Shown: positions 1 through 10,292 of the stretch, in pieces
Numbering within the stretch: position 1 is the stretch's first letter
Layout of the letters: each line of letters opens with the position of its first letter
NCBI GenBank assembly: GCA_022813625.1
Contig: JAKLMB010000007.1
Location: forward strand, 496,001 to 560,000
DNA length: 64,000 nucleotides
Reading direction: 5' to 3'
Origin: Aaosphaeria pasadenensis
Lineage: Eukaryota > Ascomycota > Dothideomycetes > Pleosporales
Notes under the pieces: model-generated
Databases searched by the model: none
Seen by the model: the letters and a program-made list of their open reading frames with translations, nothing else
Told to the model about the DNA's origin: nothing
Position numbers and translations under genes: made by a program

Positions 1-2
1 TG

Positions 3-680
3 TCAGTCTCAAGTGCCGCAAAGAGCCCTTCCAAGATCCCAGCCCGTGCACCCCTAAAGACGATGCCTCATGGCGGAAATTCGCCTGAGCGACGACCAGC
101 ACCTGTGCCGAGGGAAGACTCGACAATCCGAAAGATGCCCCCACCTCGCGCTCCACCACCAAAGATGAAGGAACTATTCATGCCACCCGAGCGTGTGGCA
201 ACTCCGGCCAATCATTACGAGTTCAATCGTGGTGACCGCAGCGAGAGCATCGTCCGACAGGTTCCGCCAGAAGACCCATACGACGATCGTTCATACCTGA
301 CACACAGCATGCGTGTTGGCTACACACCTACCTATGCGCCTCCTGTTCTAGGAAGCAGACAGACATCGCAAACTTCATCGACAGGAACTGGCCACACGAT
401 GCAATCAGGTTCGGAGAACTGGGAAACCTTCAGTGAGCGATCCGAAGAGCCAGAGCAGGATGTCGATTTCTATCAGCAGAGGCAGGCCATGGCGCGTAAC
501 AAGCGCTGGACACCCGAGGGAGGACACTCGGCCTCACCGCGAGGGATCCAAGGCAAAAAGGTCAGAAGTATACGCGGCGTCGAGGGATCCGGTAGTCTCA
601 TGATGGAAGCTGAGGGCGGTCGGATGGTGCGCGTTGTCGAAGGCAGCGAGGCCGGGTGGACTGATGAAGACGCCTATTGA
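3..680 (+). CDS. 3' end of an unidentified, probably disordered protein (partial at the left edge)
   Basis: The frame is open from the window edge (first full codon at 3) to a TGA at 678-680, giving the last 225 residues of a longer protein. I do not recognise the family. The visible part is rich in Pro, Ser, Arg and acidic residues and looks disordered: a K/P/R-rich stretch, then Ser/Thr/Gln-rich linkers, then a compact tail with KKVRSIRGVEGSGSL and a final segment ending GSEAGWTDEDAY. The Gly/Arg/Val-rich tail, with its aromatic and acidic terminus, looks more constrained than the rest and may be a conserved C-terminal motif. No membrane segment or catalytic motif is visible. It is followed by a long gene-free stretch. 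Coding status is supported by the long open frame; function is unknown. Confidence 0.75.
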   Translation, partial: SVSSAAKSPSKIPARAPLKTMPHGGNSPERRPAPVPREDSTIRKMPPPRAPPPKMKELFMPPERVATPANHYEFNRGDRSESIVRQVPPEDPYDDRSYLTHSMRVGYTPTYAPPVLGSRQTSQTSSTGTGHTMQSGSENWETFSERSEEPEQDVDFYQQRQAMARNKRWTPEGGHSASPRGIQGKKVRSIRGVEGSGSLMMEAEGGRMVRVVEGSEAGWTDEDAY

Positions 681-1878
681 AACGACAATTCCCGCCCATC
701 CCTTTCAGACATTTTCTTTCTCGATTACGTTGTCAACGAAGCTTAGCATGTCTGACGTGCAACGCCTTTTGGACGACATCTCAAAAATTTCGACGCCCGC
801 AACGGCCACAATGCCCTTGGGAAAGACCTTTCTTCCAATTCTGGACTTCAAGATTTCGCTTCAATGACGGGTTTCGCTTACCCCATCCTACTTGCTGTAA
901 TCACCTTGCATGAGACAATAGGCGGTCTCCCTTCTCATCTTCTTCGGCCCTTGCTGGGTCCTTCTTCTCTTCTCTTCTCTTTTCTTTTCTTAACGACCAC
1001 ATTTACTGGACTGAGGGGTTGCCACGTATGACGAGCAATGCGCGGGAGTTGGCTAGTGCACGACCACTGTCTTATCGCTGGGCAGTATCGATGTCCCTGC
1101 ACTGCATGCGTGGGTGGCAGCTCTTTTCTTTCCCCGTCCTTGGGAGGCGACAGCCGGGTCTGCGCTCTATTTTGTCCCACCTCTTTTAACTCTCTCCTAT
1201 CACGTTGGAAAATAAGGGTCCAGGCGTTTATTGAGGTTTGTTTTGTTTTTGCTGGGCGCACAAGCCTTGGGAGGGTCACTGTCTTATGGGTGTTTTTGTC
1301 TATCATGTTTCAGAGGGTTTCTATTCCCTTATTTTTGCCGATGGTTCTTTGTATGGACGAGTAGTACAGTGCATGTGAGCATGAAACCTTACATGTGATC
1401 TGGATGGATGAGAGAGTTCCTCACTGTAATTGCCAACCAGTCCGTTTGAACCATCATGTCTACATACGACTACAATCGTAAAAGTTGTCAAACTGCAAAA
1501 GCAAGCAAGCAAAGTGATATGTGTCTGTCTATCATTACCTTAATCCGCGAGACACCCTTTTCGAATTCCCCAGATTTTCTCTCCCCACCACAATCTATCC
1601 GTCCACCCACGACTCAAAAGGTGGAATATCAATCTGGTCACCCATCAAGAATGCGGGAAAAACACACGGGGGGTCCTTCCATTCCCCGCTCCCGTTCCCG
1701 TCCCCACTGGTCTTGAGACGAATTCTACTATACACTACCCACCGAGATACTCACCGAGATACTCATCACTCATCCTCAACAGCATTCAAACATAGTTGTG
1801 CAATACATATCTCAAAATCAACGCCAGGCGTGAATATAGACTCGTGTGGGGAAAACAGGATTACCGATCACCACCCTC

Positions 1879-1902
1879 ACCCTTACCCTTACCCTTACCC
1901 TT
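1879..1902 (+). repeat. (ACCCTT)4 hexamer run
   Basis: Four perfect tandem ACCCTT units lie in a C-rich stretch, flanked by degenerate units. A shorter, similar series is seen at about 5165-5195. The unit is AAGGGT on the other strand, which is not the fungal telomere unit TTAGGG. Confidence 0.85.
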
Positions 1903-3450
1903 CCCTACCCGTCTCAATCTCTTCACCATCGTCCGCACACCCATCCTCTCGTGTAGTGATGTATGGGTGTACGGGTGCGCACAGTGAGTGGAGAAAACGC
2001 ACCTATGGCAATGTATGATTAGGCATAGCATGCCAAGCCTTTCCAACATTGATTGCTGCACGAAAGATGTGCATGCGGGGTGTGTGGGACGGGGGTTGGT
2101 GTAGTGGTGGTGGTATGTACGATGAATGCAGATTGGGGTTGGGGTTGAGAGATAAGGATATGAGGTGTGAGAGGCTGAAGGGGATGGTGGAGTGTGGGCT
2201 TTGTTTGTTTGAAAGGTTAACTAGAGTGGGTAATGCCCAACGTGATGACTATGTGTGTACACTGTGTATGTAGATGGTGATTAGGCAGAGGAGGTAGGAG
2301 TTGTGAGTCAAGATATTAGAGGAATCATATCAATAATCATGGCATGATCATTCAGCTCTCTGGCTCGTCTAATGCTGATATTATTGCTGATGATGATGCT
2401 TATTTACTACTACTGCCTCCAACTCGGCTCCCTTGCCTCTGGTAGACGCGATAAGCTCGGAAGACTTGACTTCCCTCTCTTCCTCTCATCTTACCCTCTC
2501 CACAAGTACTCCGTACTTTTACAGTACATTCAGGAAAGATACTTACCATACGCCCGTCCTCCGTGCCCGACTCACGACTGTAACTCTATACGGCAGGTAA
2601 CTTCCAACACAAAACCACCGTTTCTTTCTTCAGATCGATAATCGTGGAGCGTCAACCAAGATGCGTGCGTCACACATCCAACTATTGCACCCAACTCCCC
2701 CAAGATCCAACATGGCGCTAGTTTGATAGGGACCCGATCCGACCGTCCCCCGCGGGGTGGGAGACAGGCCGATTTGCGTTACTGCACGCGAACCTTCGTG
2801 TTTCTTTGTTTTGTGATTCTGTTGTCCGGTCCAATAGGTAGGGAATTACTCGTTGGGGTGGTGAAGGGATTGCAACTGTTTGTCCTATACTCCGTAACTA
2901 CTTGATTATTGTTTCTTTTTGTGCCATGTGTGGGAGATCAGCGCGAGAGTACGAGGTAGGTATGGGGAAGGGAAGGGATGAGACGGGTAGTGATGTACTC
3001 TGTGCATACCTACCGGGAGCGTACGTGTGATTTCATGTACAAAGTTACATATCTATCTGTATTCCGTATGGATGTCACTCACACATACTCCTCCGTATGC
3101 GTGAAGCACATCTGGCGTCGCAGGCACAGCACAGCACAGCAAAGCAGAGCACGACACAACTGCATCACCTCGCCTCGCCTCGCAGCGTGGCGGGCAGGCG
3201 GGCGCACACCGCGGCTGTGTTGTGTCTACTCCGTACTCTTCGCAAGACGCACATACAATAAATTATAATCAGGATTTTGGATCGACGGAATGAGTGACTC
3301 GATAAGGCAAGTTTGTTTCCCAGCTCCTTCCCCTTCTCTCCCCTTCCGCTCCCCCATCATCCCGCGCACGCCCGGTGAGACTCGTCGTGGAATTTCGCCG
3401 CTGGAGAGGTGACTTGCAGGCGCGGGCGGGCGTCGCCGTCGCCGGGAGCC

Positions 3451-3451
<1 letters not shown>

Positions 3452-3488
<37 letters not shown>
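3452..3488 (+). repeat. (GT)18 microsatellite
   Basis: Eighteen uninterrupted GT units plus a final G, in intergenic DNA between G/C-rich flanks. Confidence 0.97.
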
Positions 3489-3493
<5 letters not shown>

Positions 3494-4181
3494 GCGTTGG
3501 AGCCCGGCCCTTCCTGGCTGGGGAGGACACTGCGACGTTGTAATTATGGGTTTTACGAGGTTGCGTTTAGGAGGGAAGGTTAACGGAGATTCCGTATCTG
3601 CCTATTTATCTATCGGGAGGTAATAAGGAAGGTATGGTGGTTTTTATTAATTTGTAGTCTATGGGGGAGACGTCGGGTAATGGAGAGATGCGGCAGGGGA
3701 TTATTGAGTGATGCGTGACAATACAGCAGCAGGTGGTTCCTGGGCTGAGGCTTGGGGGGGCAAGCTGGGGACTTGGGCTGGGGATGCGTGGGCGTTGTGG
3801 AACAGCTGATGGTGGATGGTAGATAGTGAGTGCCATTGAGTGGGTGAGAGTGTGAGTGTGATGTGTATGGTGGTGGTTGAGGGCGTGTGAGTGACAATGA
3901 CCGCACGCGACAAAGGGCTGAGAGGGTGAATCGTTATCAGTAGGTACCAGTTTGGTGTGGTCAGTCAAGTCGGTCAGTCAGTCAGTCGTTGACATGTGGT
4001 AACTTGGGAGTGGTAGGGTAACTAAGAGTAAGACTAAGTACTCCCTCTAGTTAATCTGTATACGATGGGACTTGTGGCAGCGCCGCACATACGGGAATCT
4101 GCCTATCTATCAGTCGTCTCTGTATTCCATGATTTCCCTATCAGTGCCTGTTGCACTCCGGCTTGTCCGTCACTCAAGTAG

Positions 4182-4223
4182 ACCATAGACCATAGACCAT
4201 AGGCCATAGACCATAGGCCATAG
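4182..4223 (+). repeat. 7-bp minisatellite, six units
   Basis: Six tandem 7-mers, alternating ACCATAG and GCCATAG (pattern A A A G A G for the first base), in intergenic DNA. Immediately downstream lies one TACTCCGTA word (4245-4253). Confidence 0.9.
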
Positions 4224-4423
4224 ATAGATACCTACGCAGTTATCTACTCCGTACATAATAGTCAATGCTTGCCCCCCTTCGGTGCTCGTATTGCCTCTCC
4301 ATCTTCTATCTCGCCGTAGTCGACTACCATCGTCGTCGCGTACCCTTTCGCAAGCGTTATCGCCTCACCACTTGCCTCGGAACCATGTGGATTTGACTGG
4401 CCACTGAAGGAGAAAGGAAACAG

Positions 4424-4444
4424 AAAATTCTAGAGTAGAATTTT
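4424..4444. repeat. Perfect 9-bp hairpin with 3-nt loop
   Basis: AAAATTCTA at 4424-4432 and TAGAATTTT at 4436-4444 are exact reverse complements around the loop GAG. The dyad is AT-rich and lies in gene-free DNA about 830 bp before the gene at 5276. Role unknown. Confidence 0.7.
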
Positions 4445-4873
4445 GTTTTCATTACAAGTAATTACGGCGAAGCGATTCCACGGACAGCCTCGGCCAGCCT
4501 ACCTATTGTTCAGCAGCAGCGGCAGCAGCAACATCGGCACCACAGCAAGCGTCGGCAGCGAACAGGCAGCGTATCAGCGTATGGCCAGGACAGTGCAGCG
4601 CAGGACAGTGCAAGTTACAGCCCCTACAGCCCCGAACTAGTTCATGAGTTACGAGTCTTCTACTTGGCCGTACGAGAAGAGAACTACAACCATCCATTAC
4701 CTCAAGAGGTCCACTGGTACCTAGCTCGCGTGTACGAGACCCCTAAATGTCAAAGGTCGACACTGGCCGGTCCAATCCCGCGACAGCAATAACGTAAAGG
4801 AATCCGGGCTCGACACCGGCCACCAACGTCACAGACTCCAACAGCCATACGGATCTCTCCAACTACTTTTGGG

Positions 4874-4935
4874 GCCAGTCCAGCATCAGTCAAGCATCAG
4901 TCCAGCATTCGTCCAGCAGCCAGTCCAGTCCAGTT
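4874..4935 (+). repeat. Imperfect CAGTCCAGCAT-type short tandem repeat
   Basis: A run of variants around CAGTCCAGCAT / CAGTCAAGCAT followed by CCAGTCCAGTCCAG. It continues a CAG-rich stretch that starts near 4510. Low-complexity intergenic DNA. Confidence 0.6.
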
Positions 4936-5221
4936 GCCACGAGTTTTGAGTTAGTCACCGGTCACACGCTTCAGAGAAACGGTCAGATCAATCTGTTGCT
5001 TGTTCTTTGTGCAAAGTACGGAGTACTTGTAACTGATAGGTAAATTGCCTACAACGACCTACCTATCCTAGGTACCTGTTACATCGGTCAGGGTTGTCGC
5101 ATGCCCTGCAGGGCTGTCCCGTTTCCCATTATCCATTCATTCATTATCCCACACTTTCGACGTACCCTTACCCTTACCGTCTTACCCTTACCCGTACAAG
5201 CCTACCTTATTACTATTACTC

Positions 5222-5248
5222 GTAGTCTACTAGACTTTAGTAGACTAC
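5222..5248. promoter_or_regulatory. Perfect 11-bp hairpin just upstream of the start codon at 5276
   Basis: GTAGTCTACTA (5222-5232) and TAGTAGACTAC (5238-5248) are exact reverse complements around the 5-nt loop GACTT. The stem ends 27 nt before the ATG at 5276, so if transcription starts upstream the hairpin sits in the mRNA leader next to the start codon. As DNA it could equally be a dyad binding site. No transcription start can be placed from the sequence. Confidence 0.55.
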
Positions 5249-5275
5249 CTGTACATAGTACACTACCCTTACACG

Positions 5276-6883
5276 ATGATGGTGCCAAGGGCATATACCT
5301 CCCTGCACCCTCCTCCTCCTCCTCCTCCGCCTTCTCGAAGTAGTACATCTAATACCTCCTCATCTACTTCTACTTTCACCTCCACTCCGTCACCACGACG
5401 ATCACAGCCTACCGATATGGGATTACGGCCCTCCTGTAGATCCCACTCTGCTTCCTCCCCAATAAACCATCTTTATTATAAATCCCACTCCTCTTCACCA
5501 CCCACCTCCGCTCCGCGTCAATCACAGTCACCGTCATCGTCACCATCACCCATACCTACCACTCGCAGTGCCCACGCGCAGGCAACCATGGAACGCACCA
5601 CCTCTCCGCCCACGCACTCGAAGCCCGTCGACATCTCTCCTCGATCCCTCGCAAAGACCTCCACTCAGATCCAGACCGTCCGAGTTCGGGGACAAAATGG
5701 CAGCAGGAGCACCCGAGTCTCCAAGAACCACCGTTCCGATGCCATCCCTCCAGCCGTAGCCGCACTCCTCGCCGTTACTTCGATACCTCCCATGCCGAAT
5801 CGTAGACGTAAAGTTCCGGCAACGGACCGGAGGATATCTATGGACGAATTGATCCAGGAGTGGAAACAGGACGATTTGGACTTGCCTCCTTCCGTCGTGG
5901 GCTCACCACTTGACCTCCTGCTTGGTCGCGTGGAGGAGTTCGACGAGGACGAATATGGAAGCCCGAAGAGCATGGAGCAAGAGAAGGATTACATGACCTC
6001 CAGGTCGATTTCGAGCGAATCTATTTCTACTATTCCCCCATCATTGGATCTGGACGCACCCTCGTTTGCTTCGAATTGGGACAACATCAGCACCCCCGAG
6101 TCCTATCGATCGGAGAGGAGGGAGAAGGTGGTGCAGTCACCGGAAACCGAAGACTGCGTGCTCGACCATCCGCTGCTTCACTTCAATCAGGACGACTGCG
6201 ACGACATCACACGAGTGGAAATCGCCGACATCATTGCTTCTGCACCTGCCTCTACGGATCGATTCCGGTCATTCAAATCGAATCTGACTGCCTCCCTGCA
6301 GGCATTGAAGTCGGCGGCCAAGTCGTTTTCCAATTTCACGGCACCCAGCGTTCCCCCGGATGACCTCCTAACTCGTTCATTACTTTCGCCCCGATTTACC
6401 AGCGAAATGCGACCCAAATTAATGGAAGGAACACCATCCCCTGCCCTGCGACGCTATCTCAACCCGCAGCCTTCTTCCATCTCGCCAACGGAATTGTCGA
6501 TGCAGCTCCACAAATCGTTATCGATAGATATCGATATCGACGAATCCACGCCCATGATTCAGATGCAGACCTACGACCGACGAGGCAGGTCGGTCAACCG
6601 CAAGAAGCGAGGCACGGATCAATATTCGGAGGCTGGCAGAGGGTTATCGTCTGCTCCCGCGGTGCGTCAGCGCGAGCCGAGAGAGAACAGCGACTTCCTA
6701 CGTGTTATCGTCCTCGAAATGAACATGCGACGGGTCGGCAAGCTGGATGCGAGGGCGGTTGGTAGGGCGAGGATTTGGCTCCCACCGAGGAAGCTCGAAT
6801 CTAGCAAGCAGCCACCTTCCATACAGGGCACAAGCGGCGTACCAGACAGATGGATTGGACTCCAACTAGCCGATTCCGACTGA
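5276..6883 (+). CDS. Conserved fungal protein of unknown function, Ser/Pro-rich with a structured C-terminal tail
   Basis: Single open frame of 535 codons from the first in-frame ATG. The N-terminal 150 residues are low complexity (a run of eight prolines near residue 12, then Ser/Thr/Pro). Conserved-looking elements follow: a short block around MDELIQEWKQDDLDLPPS (about residues 190-207), a helical block around residues 330-350 (FKSNLTASLQALKSAAKSF), and a C-terminal motif beginning RENSDFLRVIVLEMNMRR, passing through GRARIWLPPRK and ending VPDRWIGLQL. The C-terminal block resembles the end of uncharacterised fungal proteins I know by pattern only. An internal ATG at 5588 would give a shorter product. 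No catalytic motif, signal peptide or membrane segment is visible. A perfect hairpin lies 27 nt upstream of the start. Confidence 0.75.
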   Translation: MMVPRAYTSLHPPPPPPPPSRSSTSNTSSSTSTFTSTPSPRRSQPTDMGLRPSCRSHSASSPINHLYYKSHSSSPPTSAPRQSQSPSSSPSPIPTTRSAHAQATMERTTSPPTHSKPVDISPRSLAKTSTQIQTVRVRGQNGSRSTRVSKNHRSDAIPPAVAALLAVTSIPPMPNRRRKVPATDRRISMDELIQEWKQDDLDLPPSVVGSPLDLLLGRVEEFDEDEYGSPKSMEQEKDYMTSRSISSESISTIPPSLDLDAPSFASNWDNISTPESYRSERREKVVQSPETEDCVLDHPLLHFNQDDCDDITRVEIADIIASAPASTDRFRSFKSNLTASLQALKSAAKSFSNFTAPSVPPDDLLTRSLLSPRFTSEMRPKLMEGTPSPALRRYLNPQPSSISPTELSMQLHKSLSIDIDIDESTPMIQMQTYDRRGRSVNRKKRGTDQYSEAGRGLSSAPAVRQREPRENSDFLRVIVLEMNMRRVGKLDARAVGRARIWLPPRKLESSKQPPSIQGTSGVPDRWIGLQLADSD

Positions 6884-9123
6884 GCGCGATTATCTCCACT
6901 CCGTACACGACACGATCCGAGACGAAGCGAGACAGGGCATTTCGAAAAGAGGATAGAGGAAGAAAAAAGGGCTGACCACCCGTTGGGCATGCATACATGC
7001 AGTAACGTCCTTTGAAACTAACTCACCGCGTCTTCTTAGAGGGACAATAAAAATTGCGATCGCAAACCAACAATTCCCCTTTCCTGGGACTTGGAAACGC
7101 CCAGCACTACGACCGTCAACCTCCGAAATTCGAAATCGCCAAAAACCTGTTCACGACCGGGCAATCACCACAAGCGCACGACGACTTGCCCTCCCGTCTA
7201 CGTCAGGCTGCTTTGGCATCCCAGGTGACGATCTCCTCCAGGGCATCTCCACGGGCAGTCGCATGACCAATTTCGGCGGCTTTGGGAGGTGCCGTGCATG
7301 CGTCCACGATCCGTCGCACGTATTGCGTCGTTAGCCCGGCCGCCAACGTTTGTTCTGGAAGACCCTGGCCACGTTCCTGTCTTGCGCTAACAACTCCGTA
7401 CTGCCCTCGCACGGTGGAGTCGAAAAGTATCCAACACAAACAACCACCATCCCAGTACATTTTCTGTACCTATGCATTCAATTTCGGACTATATCGATCT
7501 CCTTCGCATGCCAAACGGATATTGCATTCACGTATTCCACTCATACTCTGCATATTTCCAATTTCCACGAGTGGAAAAACTTTTTCGGATACTCTTCGAC
7601 AACGCATCGAACCTTTTTTTTTTCTCTTGGAGGAGCCCCGCACCGCACCACACAGATGTCCACACGTATCCTTATGGCCAACGACCCTGTGCAGAGGCTT
7701 GCGTTACGCAGTGCGCATATATTGCGTCTGCATCAGATCACATAACAGAATGGTCCACCCCTGCATAGCGTGGTAGGGCCAGGACGCCTTTTCCGCCGCA
7801 AAAATTTCCTCGCGATGGTTTAGCACGACACGCAACCAGTCAGGAACCTGCGGTGACTCGGAGCCGACACGGCGGGTCTCGTCTTCCGCCGTGCTTCTAT
7901 GCGTGCAAATTATGTGGGCAAGTTTCCGACGATGGGCAGTGTGAGTGCGAGTGACGATAGGTGGTGGTAGGGATCTCCCCGTCCAACTCGGACAAGTCGC
8001 TTCTCGGCTCGCCGCCGTCGCCCGGATTACCTACTCCAAACATTCAATCGAAATTAATTCCAGAGGCCCTCCCACGGCGCGTGGTTTTTCCCTTCTCGGC
8101 ATGCCTATCGATAATACGAGTATACGAGGACATCGAGCAACGGAAGGATACGGATGCGGATAAGCAAAGAAAAGAAATATCCCAATCGAATTCGGGTGCG
8201 AATATGACAATTCGCGCATACGCATATGCAGAAGCACACGCATGCACCCACGCGAGAACCACGACGGGGTAATCACCCTACCGCCTAGTGGACGTCCAGC
8301 AAAATCCGAGCGACGGTTTTTTTCCTCTCCAACTGCGAAGAGTCATCGGCAAATTCTCACTCGCCCTGTCAGGCTATCTCGCGCACTCTGTGGGTTTCGG
8401 CTGCCCATCCGAGATGCAGGCACAACCGGACACACGTCGACAACTTTTTTTTTTCCTGCTTCGCGAAAATGCTTCAGCCATTCATCTTATCACGCGATTT
8501 CGGAGCCGCAATTTTTTGATCGCTTTTTTTGGCTTTGTGTAAACAATTGTCTCGCTTGTTCGCAGACACCCACGCACATACTTCGAGGAAAGCGAATGCT
8601 GCTTCTCCCATCCACCGCATATCAATCATCTAACGACATACCACGCCATATCCCTTCATCATCATCATTCATCGCATTTTCAGCCATACCATTCATAGCA
8701 TATACCCTCCTTCCTTTCCTTCACGTCCTCATTCCTCATTCCTCGCATCCTCCAAACCTGCATTTTACCAACCTCGAAGAAGACTGCCCAAGTGCTGGGT
8801 TCCTTCAATCTCGTGTTCTTCTCATTCATCCTCGCATTGATTTCCTCCGTTTAACGCTATTTATGACAATCTTGTTCTTATCTTTCTTTTTGGTTTCACT
8901 CAATTTAGACGTATATAGTCGTTGAATCAGCTCGACGCTGATGTGGTGTATCTATCTTTGAGACAGGGGGACGAGAAGGGGATGTGGGGTATATATAGTT
9001 AGTCGAGATGGAGTATAAAAGATGAAACGACGAAAAAACAATCGAAAGAACATTATCAATTATTATATCTCGTGGGCTTTTTTCAGTGTGATGTGTGGTG
9101 TGTTTGATGGTGAGTGTTGGTGT

Positions 9124-9125
<2 letters not shown>

Positions 9126-9154
<29 letters not shown>
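9126..9154 (+). repeat. (GT)14 microsatellite
   Basis: Fourteen uninterrupted GT units plus a G, followed by alternating purine-pyrimidine ATGTACGTACATGT-like DNA. Intergenic. Confidence 0.95.
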
Positions 9155-10256
9155 GTGCGTATGTACGTACATGTATATGTGATGTACAAGTGCTTCGGAT
9201 ATATGTGAATGCGTATATACATACGAATGTGAGTATTTATGTACACATCTACATTTAATCTTCCCTTTTCTCCTCTCGTCGTTATACATGGGAGCAGAGG
9301 GGAGGTGTGGGAAGGGAAGGGAAGACGGAAGACCTTTTAGATCAGTTGTATAGCATACTTGCATTTTCTTCTCTTTTTCTTTGGCTTGTTTCATTTAGCT
9401 GTAAAATGGGAAATGAAGGGGATAAGGGGTCTGCCATCTGTTGTTTTCTTTTTTTTTCTTTTTTCTTTTTATACGTGGAACAACGTGAGAATTAAGGACA
9501 AGGAAATGGGTAATGAGACACGAGTATGTAGATAACATGTTGTGCTTTGAAAGATAGGTTAACGATTTATTTATTTTATTTTCATAATTTACGGCTGCCA
9601 TAAATTCCTGCTTATGCTTCTACTACTTTCATTTTCCTATACTGCGATCTGTTAATTTTTTTCGAAGTGTTGATATCTGTAACGGTATAGCAAACATCCA
9701 ATATATCCATAAACACTCAAACCATCTACTTCATCATTACAATAAGAAACAATATAAACCACACATTCCCTCCTCCCTCTCATCCTCATACCCATCCTCG
9801 AGAAATCTAAACTAAACCAACACCTACGTCCCCACCCCCACCCTTTCTTCTCATCCCAGAAACCACAACGCACCCACTCCCCCATACCGCGCAGCGACAC
9901 CACACAACACCTACCCCCCCCTCCCATCACCGTAACAAGTAACCTCAGACACACCGACGTGTATGACAACCTCACTTACCCATCCCATCACGTCGACTTC
10001 ACACATCCCACCTCATCCTACGCCAATCCCCGAAATCACACCGATCGTCAACGTTGTTTCATCCCATCCCTTCGCTCACCCGTCTCACCCACTCATCACT
10101 AACCGGTACCTCCTCAGACACAAAAAACCTACGACAAGGACAAGAGTGATGACGGAGGGGTCCCAGGACGCAGCGGTGTTATCACGGTGTCTTGGATCTC
10201 GCGTATGTACGAGGTTGGTGTCTACGGCTTCTATCTGACCCGCGGAGAGAGAGAGA

Positions 10257-10292
10257 GGGTCAGGGGCAGGGGAAGGGGGAGGGGGAGGGGGG
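10257..10292 (+). other. G-run cluster, candidate G-quadruplex
   Basis: Six consecutive runs of three to six G separated by one to three bases on the plus strand (GGG, GGGG, GGGG, GGGGG, GGGGG, GGGGGG). This fits the usual four-run quadruplex pattern. It lies at the point where plus-strand composition turns from C-rich to G-rich. Confidence 0.6.

Larger units (their letters stand above)
681..5275. other. 4.6 kb gene-free stretch with simple repeats and short dyads
   Basis: No convincing gene is seen. Open frames here are short, lack family resemblance and overlap low-complexity DNA. The stretch has sharp changes in strand composition: C-rich on the plus strand at about 1540-2000, G-rich at about 2070-2320, then G-rich again at 3660-3910. 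It holds a (GT)18 tract, a 7-bp minisatellite, an (ACCCTT)4 run, five copies of the word TACTCCGTA or its complement, and two perfect hairpins at 4424-4444 and 5222-5248. The right end probably contains the promoter and leader of the gene at 5276. Confidence 0.6.

Noticed and set aside
1879..1902. Interstitial telomere repeat
   Set aside because: The unit is ACCCTT (AAGGGT on the other strand); fungal telomeres use TTAGGG/CCCTAA. The run is a simple hexamer in C-rich DNA.
2372..2641. 89-codon open frame with a hydrophobic start, possible small secreted protein
   Set aside because: It lies in low-complexity intergenic DNA, carries a copy of the dispersed TACTCCGTA word, lacks a cysteine pattern or cleavage site and has no neighbouring support.
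8242..8925. 227-codon open frame on the plus strand
   Set aside because: Composition is biased (C/T-rich), no domain or ordered core is visible, and overlapping frames of similar quality exist. Most likely chance.
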